64,000 nucleotides of DNA from Charina bottae (GCA_023362775.1 JALMGJ010000003.1:51078416-51142415); one strand, 5' to 3'; shown: positions 22,806 through 40,017, numbered from the stretch's first letter. Notes: a model not told the origin generated them from the sequence alone. Made by a program: numbers and translations.

Positions 22806-23590
22806 TTATTCAAATTTATCACCGCCCATCTCCCCCTACGGGGGACTCTATGAGTTATATGAGTTACAACCATCAAAACGTCCTGGAGTAGGTAGGTCTA
22901 TAACTGGTGCACCAGCTCAAGCTGAGCAAAGGCCCTTCTGGTCAGGACTTCCAACTTCTGTTTAAGCAGGAGCCATGAGTCCAGGAGATAAAGTCAAGGA
23001 TCATCTTATTCCAGGGAAATGATTTCATTCTTTACAAATGACCATCAACTCAATCTTACTGGAGTTTAGTCTGAGCCTTTTTTTTTCTCATCTAATCTCT
23101 CATATGGTCTAAGCACAAGTTCAGGACTTTTCCAGCATCTTCAGCTTAGCATTGGTAAAGTTGTATTGTTGAGTAACATCACTATGCTTGGTGAGTTGGT
23201 GAAGATATCATCTGGGCTAGGTCCATGTAAGCTGTGAATTCCCAAGCTAATGCAGACCCAATTTTCAGGGAATGGAGATTGAAGTCCCCAAGCAGTAAAA
23301 TACCAACAACTCTTATCAGCCTAAAAATAAGACCTAGGAGCTTCTGGAGGGCCACTACTAAGCAACAGGGTAATAAGTACATCAGCAACAGTCCTATCTT
23401 ATCCCTATGGATCAACTTCACAAACAGTAATTTGCATCTAGTAACCTCTGGCACAGAGCTTCTGGTCACTGCTAAAGTCTCATAAATATAGTAGCAATGC
23501 ATTCTCCCTACCCTTGGCATTATGATGGCTGCAGGACCTGACACCTGGAAGGTAGTTTTCCAACACAGACACATACCGCAAAAATGCATG
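22235..23590 (-). mobile_element. L2/CR1-clade LINE pieces, including endonuclease segment
   Basis: Two 3' ends are seen on the minus strand, at about 22240-22640 and from 22762 rightward (GGGGGAGATGGGCGGTG and an (AAAT)n tail). From 23589 to 23182 a frame is open for 135 codons and contains LLLGDFNLH, the conserved Asp-Phe-Asn core of the AP endonuclease domain, followed by a DLAQMISSPTHQA-like segment. ORF2 between endonuclease and 3' end is missing, so this is a deleted or composite copy. Confidence 0.7.
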
Positions 23591-24310
23591 CTAAGTCACT
23601 GGGTAGTGGCCTGAGTTAAGCAGAGATAAGCTACTGTACAAATGACAGGAATGAATGACAAGTTCTTTCCATCTGAATGTGTATACAAAATTTCCATATT
23701 CTGAGTATATAGGGGAACCATATTTTGTGATGCAGTTTATATCTGAGAAAAAGCTGTATATAATTGAAATAAAGTAAACACATATGGATATCATAAACAT
23801 GTTATTTTATATATCCAACTAGAGGCTACATGTGTACGCTTGCACTCACTTTGCCTTGTAATATAAATAAGTATATATTAGTACTGGAGTCTTCTCTGTG
23901 CAGTATTTGCCCAAGATTTTTTGGAAATAAAGATCCAGAAACCAGCTGGACTGCCCTTTAAATCTTATTTAAAGACTAGCAATAATAATTTCAGTGCTAG
24001 TTCAGGATATACACACATGTTCATCCATAAGGCAGGTTTGTCTGAAAGGCCAGTTGAAAGATACTAAAGAATGGTAAAGGAATTGTTACAACTCAAGCTG
24101 TCTTAATGATCACAAGAAAAGCAACCCGTCATTGAAGGATCTGAAGTTTGACACAATAGTCAGAGAGCTTGTGATAAGAGATGGGGAAGGATCATCTAAT
24201 TGAAAACAAACCACTAGATGAAACACCTAAAGCACCTAAAGCGTGAAAATGATTACAAATATGAGCAAACCATTCAGATGTAATCTTGAAGAAAATGTGC
24301 TGGAAGCATT
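23591..24310. other. Intron upstream of DAB1 exon, nothing recognised
   Basis: Unrecognised AT-rich sequence immediately upstream of the tandem duplication that precedes the exon at 24504. Confidence 0.45.
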
Positions 24311-24460
24311 GCTTTTCATTGTGAGACTGTTGTTTTTCAGATTTATCCTCATAAAAATAAATCACAAGCCTCAATCAAAACCTGAGCTTTTCATTGTGAG
24401 ACTGTTGTTTTTCAGATTTATCCTCATAAAAATAAATCATGTGCCTCAGTCAAAACCTGA
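24311..24460 (+). repeat. 75-bp tandem duplication next to the DAB1 acceptor
   Basis: Two head-to-tail copies, 24311-24385 and 24386-24460, start GCTTTTCATTGTGAGACTG and differ at four sites by eye. Each holds TGTTGTTTTTCAG, a good-looking 3' splice site (AG at 24339-24340 and 24414-24415). The second copy ends 43 bp before the exon. Using either decoy would add 163 or 88 nt, both shifting the frame. Confidence 0.95.
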
Positions 24461-24500
24461 GCTTCAATTAAAAATGTTCTTCTTGCGCTTTGTTTATTAA

Positions 24501-25866
<1,366 letters not shown>

Positions 25867-26268
25867 CAGGTAGTCCTCACTTAATTATGGTAATTGGGAC
25901 CGGAATTTTTGTCGCTAAGCGATGCAGTCTCAAAGTGCAACATCACATGATTGCACCACTTAAGGATGGAAGTTACAACAGTCCCTAGTTATCGTAGTTA
26001 AGCAAGGACCATGTGGGTTGTTAAGCAAGGACTTCATGTGATTGTGACTTCTGACTTCCCACTGGCTTCCCCATTGACTTTGCTTGTGGGAAGCCAGCAG
26101 GGAAGATCACAAATTACGATCGCGTGACAATGGGATGCTGTGACAGTCAGAAATCCTGGCTGGTTGCCATCCTCCTTAGAACTTCAAAAGTTGTAAATAC
26201 CACTTGTTCAGCGCTGTCGCAAGTTCAAACAGTTGCTGAATGAGTGGTCATTAAACGAGGACCACCTG
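25867..26268. mobile_element. Pogo/Tigger-like TIR element, copy 2
   Basis: It starts CAGGTAGTCCTCAC and ends GAGGACCACCTG with flanking TA (25865-25866, 26269-26270). The interior shares GTCGCTAAGCGATG, TTGTTAAGCAAGGAC and TCCCCATTGACTTTGC with the other copies. No transposase is encoded. It lies in the DAB1 intron about 200 bp before the next exon. Confidence 0.85.
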
Positions 26269-26474
26269 TAATGGGTAACTCTTTGCAAAACAATACTACT
26301 TTCATTGATTTCAGTGTAGTTGTAACAAACTAAATGGTTTGATTATTGTCATGTAGTCTTATCAGAAATGCCATATTTTATTAGCTAGACCATATATACA
26401 TATTTTATATACATACATACATATATACATACATATATATTATACAATATTCATTGTTTCTGTATTGCATGTAG

Positions 26475-26600
<126 letters not shown>

Positions 26601-27075
26601 TAATAATTTTTGGTAGGCAAGTACAAAAAAATAATATGCATTTGATCTGGTGCCATTTCATGATACAGAGCCTGTGATGCAAAAAACTGAAAACTGATCT
26701 TTATACAAGATCCCTTTCTGTATTTGAAGAGGATACTGATGGTGTTGCTACAATAATGTTTAACAGTGATTAAAACAATCTTAGCTGTAGTGAGAAACCT
26801 AATCATGTGAACTTGTTGACTTGGCAATAAACATATTATATTCTAAGACTTGGAGATTTTTTGGAGTAATTGTGTGATGCTTTTTCTGGTGTTATTTCAT
26901 ACATAATTCTATACATTGTACGTTGAGAAGACACATGCAAATGTGAATATCTATTTTACATCTATATATTATGCAGTTCCCTTATGCTTTAAATCATGAA
27001 TATGCCTCTTAGGCATCTGCTGTTCATATTCTCTCCTTTTTTTTTTGTCTTTATCTTTGACTTTCGTTGTGATAG

Positions 27076-27114
27076 ACAATTTTGGAAGAAGATGTAGAGG
27101 ATCCTGTTTATCAG
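27076..27114 (+). CDS. DAB1: DAB1 39-nt microexon with tyrosine motif
   Basis: Thirteen codons read TILEEDVEDPVYQ. Joined to the previous exon it completes a YQTI motif, and it ends in a new Tyr-Gln (Tyr198 region). Acceptor follows a long T-rich tract with GTGATAG, donor is GTAATT. Phase 0-0 at 39 nt, so it can be skipped without a frameshift. DAB1 isoforms that differ in this region are known in birds and mammals. Whether this exon is alternative here is inference. Confidence 0.95.
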
Positions 27115-29200
27115 GTAATTTTTAATCAGGTAAAGCCATTCTTTGTGAAGTTTCAGAAACAGGGATATGATTTAATTATAAAATAATATAAAACTATAAA
27201 ACAAAACTTCAGCATTTCAAAAACATATCAAAAAGGTATCAAGGACAGGACTAAAGATTATAAAAAAGGTTTCAAAATAATGTTTTCTTTTTTTAAAAAA
27301 AAGCAACAAAACATTAAAAATAGAAAATTTCATAATAAAGAACAAGAAACATATGTTGCTAATACTGAAATGTAAACATAATGCCTAGCAATAATACATA
27401 GCATCAATTGAAAAGTAATTTCAAAAATATTAACTCCTTTTTGACAGGTTTATTTATAGTTTTTTACATGTGTGATGAGATTGTCCTTTTAAGCGATTGA
27501 CAGTTGCAATCAACTACTTTAAAGCAAATAAGCCATCTCTTTAAAAAGCTTTAAGTTCAAAGATGAGTCATTCTGAATTAATTTTACTGATTTGGGAGGT
27601 CATTTGAGGAATGACATAGCTGCCAAGCAGGTATTCTCTCCGTACCAGAGCTGGTGAGAGTCTGCCTATGATCATAATCTAGGACAGTTATTGAAATGGT
27701 ATGAGATGCTACATCTGCTCATGCTAAAGATTAATAAAGAAATATACACACTGACTAAGTAGGAAGAAAGAATGAGAGATTTATGCTTCTCCAAAATACA
27801 TATAAAAATCCAGTTTTCTATCCCTGAAATAGGGTGTCCCACACGTTTATCAACTTGCAGGCCGGCAAAGAAGTACAAAGTTTGTACTTTGTAAGTAGTT
27901 GTAAGTAGTTGTGGCAATAGGAGATAAGATAGGAGCTTCAAGGTAGATCAAGGAAGACCTTAGTTCCAGCTTTTTTAGCCAGTGCCCCATACATTATCCA
28001 AAAATGATTTTTTAATAACTGGATGTGGTAATTAAAATATCAAGAAATTCAATTCCAAGGACAAAGTGAGCCAAAAGATTCTAGGAAGCTTGGAAACCTG
28101 TACCACAGATTTTCTCCTTTGCCTGCTGTAAGATTGTTCTCACTCTCTTGAAATTTTTTAGTACATTTTGCACCAATTCTCTGGTATGAATTAAGATTTT
28201 GCTAGTTGCATTTAGGCCCTTGAAATCAGTAGCCTGGTTTGCAGTGCTGAGTTATAATGTTGGTTTGGGAAGTGTGTGTATGTTTGGATATGTAAACTCT
28301 TCAACTATGGCTTTGCATTCAATGAATGCCATGCATAATGGTCATTTAATCAGCTATGGTTAAAAATTCTGACAGCTTTTGTGTGTGAAGTCAATGTAAA
28401 AAGATAGGTATATAAATCTATATATCTTCTTAATTAAGATGGGAACCAAGTAAAATCCATATAGCTTTGATCCTAATCACAAGTGTTTAAAATAGCTTAA
28501 ATATAGAGACACACCAAGATGTAACACTGGCAATCGTTTAATCATAATTAAAAATTAGGGAGTAGGCCATTACTTGAATTCTACTCTCATTCCATAATTT
28601 AGTATTTTTATACTTATTCCCTTTTCTTTCCAGTTTTACTGATGGCATAACATGATACATGCTATGGCATGAATGGAATCAGCTTTGGAAACTAGGAGTT
28701 GAAGCTGGTTAGCAAACACTGAATAGTGTTTTCTAGGTAGCATTAACCATAGTGATTGCGAGTACACACTGAATAAAAAACTATGAACATAGGAAGAAAA
28801 AAAAATGGTGCTAACTAAAATAAAGGACATTTTTTTTAATATGGTTGAAAGATCAGTAGCAACAGGTCTTCACCACTGAGAAACAAATCTTTAATGTTGT
28901 TATACGTTTTTATGAAAAACAGAATTCAGGCCGTTAGCAGTATTTTAAAAACAAAAGAACTATAGAAACATGTTAGAAGGAAGAAATGTTTTTCAAAATA
29001 AAGTATAGGAAAATTATCTTTCCAAGAAAATGGAAAGAATAAGTAGATGATGATGATAATTTGAATTAGTATTAGTACTGTTGTTTCCCACGGAACATCT
29101 TCAGAATCAGTATAGAAACCAGGCACTTAAATAAACTCACCGCTGAAGTCCATTCTCCGTTTTTCTTAACTATGATTAAAAGTACTACAAGGAATATATA
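27115..29200. other. DAB1 intron, nothing recognised
   Basis: AT-rich intron. A T-rich acceptor-like tract and some 60-90-codon frames occur, but none encodes DAB1-like sequence. Confidence 0.5.
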
Positions 29201-29580
29201 CAGGTAGTTCTCGACTTATGATCACAATAGAGACTGGAAAATTTGTTGTTAAGCAGTGCAGTAATTAAGCGAGGGATCACATGACCACACCTGACTTTAC
29301 AGCATTTTTTGCAGTGGTTGTTAAGTGAATCACAAGTTTCCCCATTGATTTTGCTTGTCAGAAACCAGCTGGGAAGGTCTCAAATGGCGATCATGTGACC
29401 CCGGGACACTGCAACCATCATAAATACATGTTGGTTGCCAAGTGTCCAAATTTTGATCATGTGACTGTGGGGATTCTACGACAGTCGTAAGTGTGAGGAC
29501 CAGTTGCAAGTAACTTTTTTCAAGGCCATCATAACTTCAAATGGTCGCTAAACAAATGGTTGTAAGTTGAGGACTACCTG
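29201..29580. mobile_element. Pogo/Tigger-like TIR element, copy 3
   Basis: Ends CAGGTAGTTCTCGACTTATG and TAAGTTGAGGACTACCTG are inverted repeats with flanking TA (29199-29200, 29581-29582). It is the best-preserved of the three copies, with symmetrical TTGTTAAGTGAAT and GTGACC phrases inside. Confidence 0.9.
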
Positions 29581-29864
29581 TAAGCTTCTTTGGAAACAAG
29601 GTTGAACGGCGTTCATCTCTGTTGATGAAACAGCAGGAAATTTGTCCAATGACAATTAGTGAAGTTTCACATCTCTTTCATTTCTCTTCCATAAAAGGAA
29701 ATCATATTTTTGCTTTTTAGAAAAAAGTTACTTGCTCTTTTGCCAGCCTATACTGCTGTTCCTTTACTGCTTGTTGATGGTTATTTTCTTCTAAAGTTCA
29801 AAACTGCCTTTTTCTCCTTTCTGTTTCACCTCTGACCTTTCTTCTTTTGCTGCTGATGTAATAG

Positions 29865-29930
29865 TACATTGTGTTTGAGGCTGGACATGAGCCAATTCGT
29901 GAGCCTGAAACAGAAGAAAACATTTATCAG
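29865..29930 (+). CDS. DAB1: DAB1 coding exon with YQYI/YQVP half-motifs
   Basis: Twenty-two codons read YIVFEAGHEP and IREPETEENIYQ. The first two residues complete YQYI with the microexon. The last two begin the YQVP motif (Tyr220) that binds Crk-family adaptors and other SH2 proteins once phosphorylated. Acceptor is GATGTAATAG, donor is GTATAA. Phase 0-0, 66 nt. Mammals have Asp where this sequence has Glu after IR. Confidence 0.95.
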
Positions 29931-30902
29931 GTATAAAATTTGTACATTTGTGTTCTTGTTGCTTCCAGTAATTCATCAAGCATATTTTGTAGACTAAAGT
30001 TTCTTTTAAGCTCATTTATTTTTCCCAAAGACATGAATTCCATTTCATACTAGTACAGATTTTGGATTTAGTTCGTAGAGTATCATTTAAGATGTCTTTT
30101 TCTCCCCAGCCTTTTAAAAAAAATTAGCCTACACACACACACACAAACAGTTGCCAAATTGATCAATGAAAGTTGGAATCCACATTATATCCAAAATTAG
30201 ATAAAATTATTTTTACTTAGCCAGCAAGATTTTGAGTTGCAGTCTGTTCTTTTCACAGAATTAAGAACAAAGGCAAAATTCTATTCCTGAATTTAGGCTA
30301 CAGTTGTAATTTTGGAAGCCCTTTATAATACTAACAGGCTTTTGATCATAAGAGGTATAGGCTTTCATGGAAATTATTTGACTGTATAATACTTTTCCTT
30401 TGCTACAAGAATTATTATTGCTTATTTATATTTGAGTGCTTTTCCAGCTTTGTGGTAACATTTGTTACGGTATTATTCATTCATTCATTTATTTGTGTGT
30501 TAATAGAACACGTTTCTAGGATGGCTTACAAACTTAAAAAGGTGAGAAGCATCACAACATCAGAAAAGAATAACAGTTGCTCTGAAGAAATAATAAACCC
30601 TCTTCCCCATACAACACCCAACCTAAAGGGGCCAGATAACCACCCTAGTCCAAAGCCTGGGGGAAAACCAGGTTCTCAAGGCTCATTTAAAGGCTGGCAG
30701 GGTATAGGCTATTTTAATCTGAGGGGGGGGGATGCTATCCCTGAGGGAAGGTGCTACAATAGAGAAGTCAGCCTTTGTCTGTCCTTCTCAATAACACAGT
30801 GTAGTCCATGAGAACTGGAGCATGCCAACTCTGTCTGATCAGACAGATGGGCAGAGTCCATAGGAGGGAGACAGTAATAACTAGGCCCAGGACTGTGTAA
30901 AG

Positions 30903-30997
30903 CAGTGTCTCTCAACCTTGGCGGCTTGAAGATGTGTGGACGTCAACTCCCAAAATTCCCCAGCCAGCTATGCCAAGTTGCCAAGGTTGAGAAACTG
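30903..30997. mobile_element. hAT-type MITE, 95 bp
   Basis: TIRs CAGTGTCTCTCAACCTTGGC and GCCAAGGTTGAGAAACTG form almost the entire element. An 8-bp duplication GTGTAAAG lies at 30895-30902 and 30998-31005. This is the very common squamate foldback type. Confidence 0.95.
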
Positions 30998-31139
30998 GTG
31001 TAAAGCTTTAAAGGAGATAACCAGTATCTTGAATTGCACCTGGAAACCTGCAGGTAACAAGTGCAGCTGATGGAGGAGAGGTAGTACAAGGGCATAGTGA
31101 CATTTGCCCATGACTTCTCATACAGTTGGAATTCTTTCT

Positions 31140-31702
31140 TTTTTTCCCCCATAAAGCTTTATTAATTAACAAGATATAATTAAAACAGAAAATACAGAAT
31201 ATAGAACAGATAGAATACAAGTCTAAAAAAGAAACAAGAGAAACTAAAACAGGGCAAGAATAGGCAGGAAAACATAAAAGACAGGTGACTTCCGACCTTC
31301 TCCAACACAGATATAAAAGCACATAAAAGTTAATATCTTACTATTAATTAAACATCTAGTAACATTATTTTTCTAAAATCAAACCATTTAATCATCAAAA
31401 CCCAAAATCAGAACTTCATTTTTTTCCATTACAAGCAAATAGAAACAAATCCAGTTACAGTATTTTCTCTTATCAATGCTGCCAGTTTAGCCATTTGCAC
31501 CAGTTCCATTAACTTAATCATCCAATCCTCCATTGAGGGAATTTGTGCATCCTTCCATCTTTGAGCGTATAAATGTCTTGCTGCTGTTATCATATATAAG
31601 AACAGAGTTCCATGTTGCTTCTCAAGCTATTGGTCCATCAAACGCAAGAGAAACAGTTCCAGTTTCAATTGTAAGTCCACTTTGAGGATCTTTTGAATAA
31701 TA
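31140..31702 (-). mobile_element. L1 LINE 3' end with ORF2 C-terminus
   Basis: A 20-bp target duplication (ATACAGTTGGAATTCTTTCT) lies at 31120-31139 and 31703-31722. On the minus strand it encodes WKDAQIPSMEDW, then KLMELVQMAKLAALIREN, the C-terminal signature of vertebrate L1 ORF2, followed by a stop, 3' UTR and A-rich tail (TTTCTTTTTTTCCC on the plus strand). It is 5'-truncated and inserted in the L2 copy. Confidence 0.9.
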
Positions 31703-31899
31703 ATACAGTTGGAATTCTTTCTAGAGTTGTACGGATGGTTTAAAAAAATTCTCTTTTACATATAGATCCACAATATTATCCCATTTTACACCCAGCTTTT
31801 CCAGATTTAGTTAATCAAATGCCCCTGTATCATGCTTTATTCTTGATTACTGCATAAATAAACATCCTCCATCTTGACTTGTCGCTAGTACTAACTTGT

Positions 31900-33650
31900 A
31901 GTTTCCAGACAAAATCATGTATTTTCTTTGATTGTGTCCATCCAGTTTTTGTCCTACCCCTTCTGTGACTGAGAACCTTCATAGACATACCCCTTCTATG
32001 TTTCCCACAACATTGCCAAGCATAGTTGTTTTTTCCAGTCCATCATCCTTTTGCAACACGTTCGAAATAAGTGAATTTCAGTTTGCCAGTCATCACCTTA
32101 CAGAAGTAGTCAGACTTTATTGGTCCAAGACCAATTGATTTGTTTTAACAATCTATCCATACTCTTAGTAACAGTCTCCAAATCTATAATTTGAAAGTAC
32201 CTTTTCTGTCTCTTCTTTCTCAGTGTCTAGCTTTCACAACCATACATTTCCAGTAGAAAGACCATTGTTTTAACTGTTCTGATATTTGTTATGATATAAA
32301 TATTCATATCCTTCATGATTTGTTTAAGTCTGTCATTCCCTTCCTTCCTAGGAATAATCTAGCACATTTTCCATCTTTATTTCTGAAACCCAAATTTTCT
32401 ATTACCTTTACTTCATTGTCAACTCTAGGTTCACTAAGCATGTTTGCTGGCATTATCTTTGGCTTTTTAATATTTAACATTCACCCAGATTTTTCACTTT
32501 CAGAATCAACCTTTTAAGCCTTTATTACTTTAAGCTAACAAGTAATATCATCTGCATATCTCAGATTGTTAGCACTTCAGCTTCCAATTTTGATTCCATC
32601 TGACATCTTTTCTAATCCTTCTAATTTTATTATGTATTTGCTGTTCAAGATAAACCAATGAAAGCACCATGCACCCTTGTCTCACCCTTTTACCTTTCCT
32701 GAACCATTGTTTCTCCAAATTCAGTTATTTCATAGTAGCTGCTGCTTAATTGTAAATTCATTGTACTGAATCTTACATTGATCTTATATTCTTGTCCTCA
32801 AATCTATATTTAACCCTGCAAACCTGTGATCTGTTCTACAATTTCTAACTGGATGGGTTTTGGCTGACTGGATTGCATTTCTCCATCTTCTTTTTCCTAT
32901 TATGTAGTGAAGTTATTTCTGATGTTGTACATTCAGTTATGTCCATCTATGGTGTCTGAGTAAATGCTGTGAAACTGGGGTTGGAAATGCTCTTTTTGCA
33001 AAACTCCTACTGTATATCCTATCTCCTTCATTTCATTTCCTACATACCCAATCTAGTTTTTCCTATAATTTCTAGTCCCTTTACTTACCCAATGTTTGGA
33101 TTCTATCACCCATTAGTAGTACTACACCTTTTTTGATGTTGTATTAGCACCTTTCAAATGTGTCATAGAATTCTTTTTTTTTTTTTTTATAAGTTTTATT
33201 AATTTTAAAATACACATTAAAAGCTAATACAAAAGAAAAGAAAATGTGTCATAGAATTCTTAAATATCTTTCAACCTGTATAATTTTGATGTCCCATGGA
33301 TAGGCACTAATTTTAATAGATATAATCATGCCCTTTATTGGGTTTGTAGTTGAGCACATACTTAGCAATGTCTTTCTTAAGTACCATTACTGCTTCATTC
33401 CTTCAAAGGAATGCCTCTATCATGTAATCATCTGATTTAAATAACTCATTCCATTTAACATAAATTCACTTAATTGCTTTTAATTTAATAGGTTTCATTT
33501 CAAATTTCAAAATTTCCTTGGTTCATGGTTCTCACATTTCAGGTTCAAACTGCATGTGCCCTTATAAAATGAGAAAGTCTTCTTTCAATAATTGGCACTG
33601 TGGTCAAATTTCTTTGAAGCTTTGATCTGCCCACATCACTGCCTCCAGAG
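31900..33650 (-). mobile_element. Old BovB/RTE-like LINE fragment
   Basis: On the plus strand the order of phrases follows the BovB at 51.3-52.0 kb: GTGTCCATCCAGTTT, TTTTTTCCAGTCCATCATCC, TCACAACCATACATTTCCAG, ACCATTGTTTTAACTG, CATCTGCATATCTCAG. Divergence is high and no frame is open, so this is a much older copy. The right part (32960-33650) is assigned only by continuity. Confidence 0.65.
33176..33241 (-). mobile_element. 66-bp L1 3' tail insertion
   Basis: Poly-T followed by TATAAGTTTTATTAATTTTA is the complement of an L1 3' end (compare AATTTAATAAAATTCTTATA at 51007-51026). A 20-bp duplication (AAATGTGTCATAGAATTCTT) lies at 33156-33175 and 33242-33261. It is an extremely short but authentic target-primed insertion. 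Confidence 0.9.
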
Positions 33651-34264
33651 CTACTCATGAAATGTCAGAATTCTTCCCCAGTAACTAAAGAAGTGATGCC
33701 TAAGCTCAAGTGTTTCATCCTCTCTCATGTCAGCTTCTCTAAATGTTTCAGCCAAATCCATAGTTTTCTTAACAACAACATAGAAGTGGTTTGCTATTGC
33801 CTTCCAAATTTTATTTTGCAAGTACATTCTCCTTGGGTCAATTGTCTACACACTTGCAGAGCCCCAAGTGTTTTTAAAAGTAAAAAGCAAGATAATTGTA
33901 GCTGGAAGCCTTCTAAAAATCAATGCAATACCTGAAATATTGCGGTATCTCAGCTATAACAGCTCTTGCCCACTTCACCAGTTGCAGCTTCCAAGTAGTA
34001 TTCAGAGGTACTATAGCTTCATGTAGAGTGTGCTACTGTGTTGCAGTAGTCCTCTTTAATTGAGAGATTAAACACTTTTCAGTGTTATAAATGGCCTGGG
34101 ACAAAAGATAGATTGCATTGAATAATATCATAACTGGCAAATTAAAACTGTTCTTAGTCAACACCTATAATTTCTTAAAGCATATCTTTTTATTTAGACT
34201 CCATAATAGTAATTTAATAAGACTTGTTCATTGCACAAAAATATATCTGTACTACTGGAAAAAG
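33651..34264. other. DAB1 intron, nothing recognised
   Basis: Unrecognised sequence. A 92-codon frame (33657-33935) has no motif support. Confidence 0.4.
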
Positions 34265-34735
34265 GCAGATATCTTAATTTGTTAGATTTATGTCCTGCTA
34301 TTTCTTCTGGGGAGAGCCAGTTTGGAGTATTGGTTAAGGCACCAGGCTAGAAACCGGGAGACTCTGAGTTCTAGTCCCATCTCAGGCACAAAGCCAGCTG
34401 GGTGTCCTTGGGCCAGTCACTCTCTCTCAGCCCTAGGAAGGAAGCAGTGGAAAACTACTTCTGAGAAACCTTGCCAAGAAATCTGCAGGGACTATTCAAG
34501 GCAGTTGCCAGGAGTCAAAACTGACTCGAAGGCACCAAAAAAAAAAATCAAGGAAGCTTACATGGAAATCTCTTTTCATTTTATCCTCACAACAACAAGA
34601 CTATGAAGTAAATTGGGCTAGAAAGAAAGTGACTGATTCCAGTCACCTAGAAAGCTTCCATGAATGACGGTCAATTTGAACCCAGATCTCACCAGCCCTA
34701 GTCCAGTATTTTAACCACTACATCACTGATTTTTG
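34265..34735 (-). mobile_element. MIR-like SINE split by a second SINE
   Basis: The minus-strand SINE begins on the right (GTAGTGGTTAAAATACTGGAC near 34720) with AGGTGACTGGAATCAGTCAC inside. Its end appears left of the insert as TTAGATTTATGTCCTGC. The two parts are separated by the plus-strand SINE at 34313-34552. Confidence 0.65.
34313..34552 (+). mobile_element. tRNA-derived SINE with RTE-like tail
   Basis: It begins GAGAGCCAGTTTGG, contains GAGACTCTGAGTTCTAGTCCC (degenerate B box), CCTTGGGCCAGTCACTCTC and the tail GTCAAAACTGACTCGAAGGC followed by poly-A. Complete from head to tail. Confidence 0.8.
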
Positions 34736-35029
34736 AAAACACCTAGATAAAACTCCTTTATTCAGTAGTAGTATCACTCTATTTTGTTACTAATATTGCT
34801 ATTGTCGTTTTATCTGTTTTTCTGCATAAATATGTCAGTTTTAATACTAAATCTGTACAGAGTAGATTCATTCCAAAACAGGCAAAGGAATGAACAATAT
34901 TATTAAATATACAGTATCTGCCTCTCATTTTAAGCAATCTCTTGGTACAGATCTATATTTATATGTTGAAAAAGCATTTAATTGTAGCAATTGGCAACTT
35001 AGTTGGTGAATTTAAAATATTTTTTATAA

Positions 35030-35660
35030 TGAAATGTTTGTTTGTTTCTCTAAAAGATTTGTATGCCTGCCCCCCCCCCCCGCCCATATTATATCAAATA
35101 ACTCTGGGCAGCTAACAATTACATAGTAAAAGACAAAAAAAAAATTAGAAACCCTTTTGAGCCACCAAGCACCAAAACAATCCCATCACATAACCTAAAA
35201 TGCCAGGCTCTCCTCCCCTCCTCACCCAACGCCTAAGGGAAGAGCCAGTTCTTCATGGTCTTCCAGAAAGCAAGGAAGGCAGGGGCCCTCCCCATCTCAG
35301 TGGGGAGGTTGTTCCACAAACTAGGCGCAGCTATGGAAAAGACTTGCTACCCAGGTCCCAGCAAATGACAACGTTTAAGAGAGGGAACCTGAAGCGAGGC
35401 CACCCTATCCAATCTAGTGGGATGGGTAGATGTCCGCAGGGAGAGATGATCTCATAGGTAACCTGACCCCTGCCATAGAAAGCTTTAAAGGTGACGACCA
35501 TGGCCTTGAATTGCACTCGAGAAGAAACAGAGAGCCAGTGCACAGGCAAACCATGGGACACCCAGAACAGTGTGCACCGTCGCATTCTGGCACAGTTACT
35601 GTTACTATGGCCAATCTCAATCAAAGTAGTTTCAGCCTTCCTGTGGAGTAGATTCCTTGG
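35030..35660 (-). mobile_element. L2/CR1-clade LINE 3' portion
   Basis: The minus strand has the ORF2 tail phrases MVVTFKAFYGRGQVTYEI (compare the KALHGMGPGYL segment at 2.3 kb) and the 3' box near 35090-35115 (CTGCCCAGAGT). A poly-C run sits at 35069-35079. Frameshifted and dead. Confidence 0.65.
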
Positions 35661-36160
35661 TATGGTCTACTTAGTGGGATAACATCAATCTTGCCAGTCT
35701 GATTATGCTGTACCTCCTTCTACTGCATATAGTTCAAGTGAATGAGGGAGGTGTCTGTCTGAGCCACTTCTGAATATTATCTGTCGGTTGTAGACTTAAA
35801 ATATGTTTTACCCCTCATCACCCTGGTAACAGAGCTTGCTTATCTCCATCAAGGTTATCTTCTGAAGGTGGTGGAGCTGCTTGCCTGGAATAAAGAAATC
35901 ACAACACATAGGGATAGCTTATCAAAGATACAGATACCCAGTAAATGTACATATAGCAATCAGCTTATCAAAGGCACCGATAATAGGTTGCTGAGTTCTG
36001 GCCACCAGTAGGCTGTCCATCACATTCTGGTGGGCTGAAGATCGTTATTTTTCTCTCACTAATGTTAACCAGCATGCAAACTGCCGATGATTGGATCTAT
36101 GCCCTTTGCCACTGACAAACCTCTTGAGCTGTGACCAATAAAGTTGTTGTCACTTTTAAC
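35661..36160. other. Unassigned; possible LTR remnant
   Basis: The end of the stretch, GTGACCAATAAAGTTGTTGTCACTTT, looks like a polyadenylation signal and short R region. A related-looking phrase is repeated within it (GATAGCTTATCAAAGATACAG and CAGCTTATCAAAGGCACCG). No second LTR or target duplication was found. Confidence 0.25.
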
Positions 36161-39668
<3,508 letters not shown>

Positions 39669-39681
39669 ATAGATATCCATA

Positions 39682-40004
39682 AAGGTAAAGGTTCCCCCTG
39701 CACATTTGTGCAGTCGTGTCCGACTCTAGGGGGCGGTGCTCATCTCCGTTTGTTAGCCAAAGAGCCAGCGTTGTCCGAAGAGGCTTCCACGGTCATGACG
39801 CATGCAGAACGCTGTTACCAACCCACTGAAGTGGTACCTATTAATGTACTTGCATTTGCATGCTTCCGAATTGCTAGGTTGTCAAGAGCTGGTGCTAGTG
39901 CGGGAGCTCACTCCGTCACGCGGGGGTAGGGATTCGAACCTCAGAACTTGCAATCTTCCGATCAACAAGCCTGGTGTCTTACCCGCTGAGTCACCACGCC
40001 CCCT
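39682..40004 (-). mobile_element. Sauria SINE, full length
   Basis: The minus strand starts GGGGGCGTGGTGACTCAGCG (tRNA-derived A-box region), has a perfect B box GGTTCGAATCC and continues through the Sauria body to GGTAAAGGT repeats at the tail. A 13-bp duplication ATAGATATCCATA flanks it (39669-39681, 40005-40017). RNA polymerase III promoter elements look intact. Confidence 0.95.
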
Positions 40005-40017
40005 ATAGATATCCATA

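Larger units (their letters stand above)
30440..31738 (-). mobile_element. L2/CR1-clade fragment carrying a hAT MITE and an L1 tail
   Basis: The minus strand shows L2-like sequence: AGAACACGTTTCTAGGATGG near the 3' end, then a region around GCTTTAAAGGAGATAACCAGT that matches the CTTTAAAGGTGAC phrase at 2326 and 35487. It is split by the MITE at 30903-30997 and by the L1 tail at 31140-31702. No intact frame remains. Confidence 0.6.
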
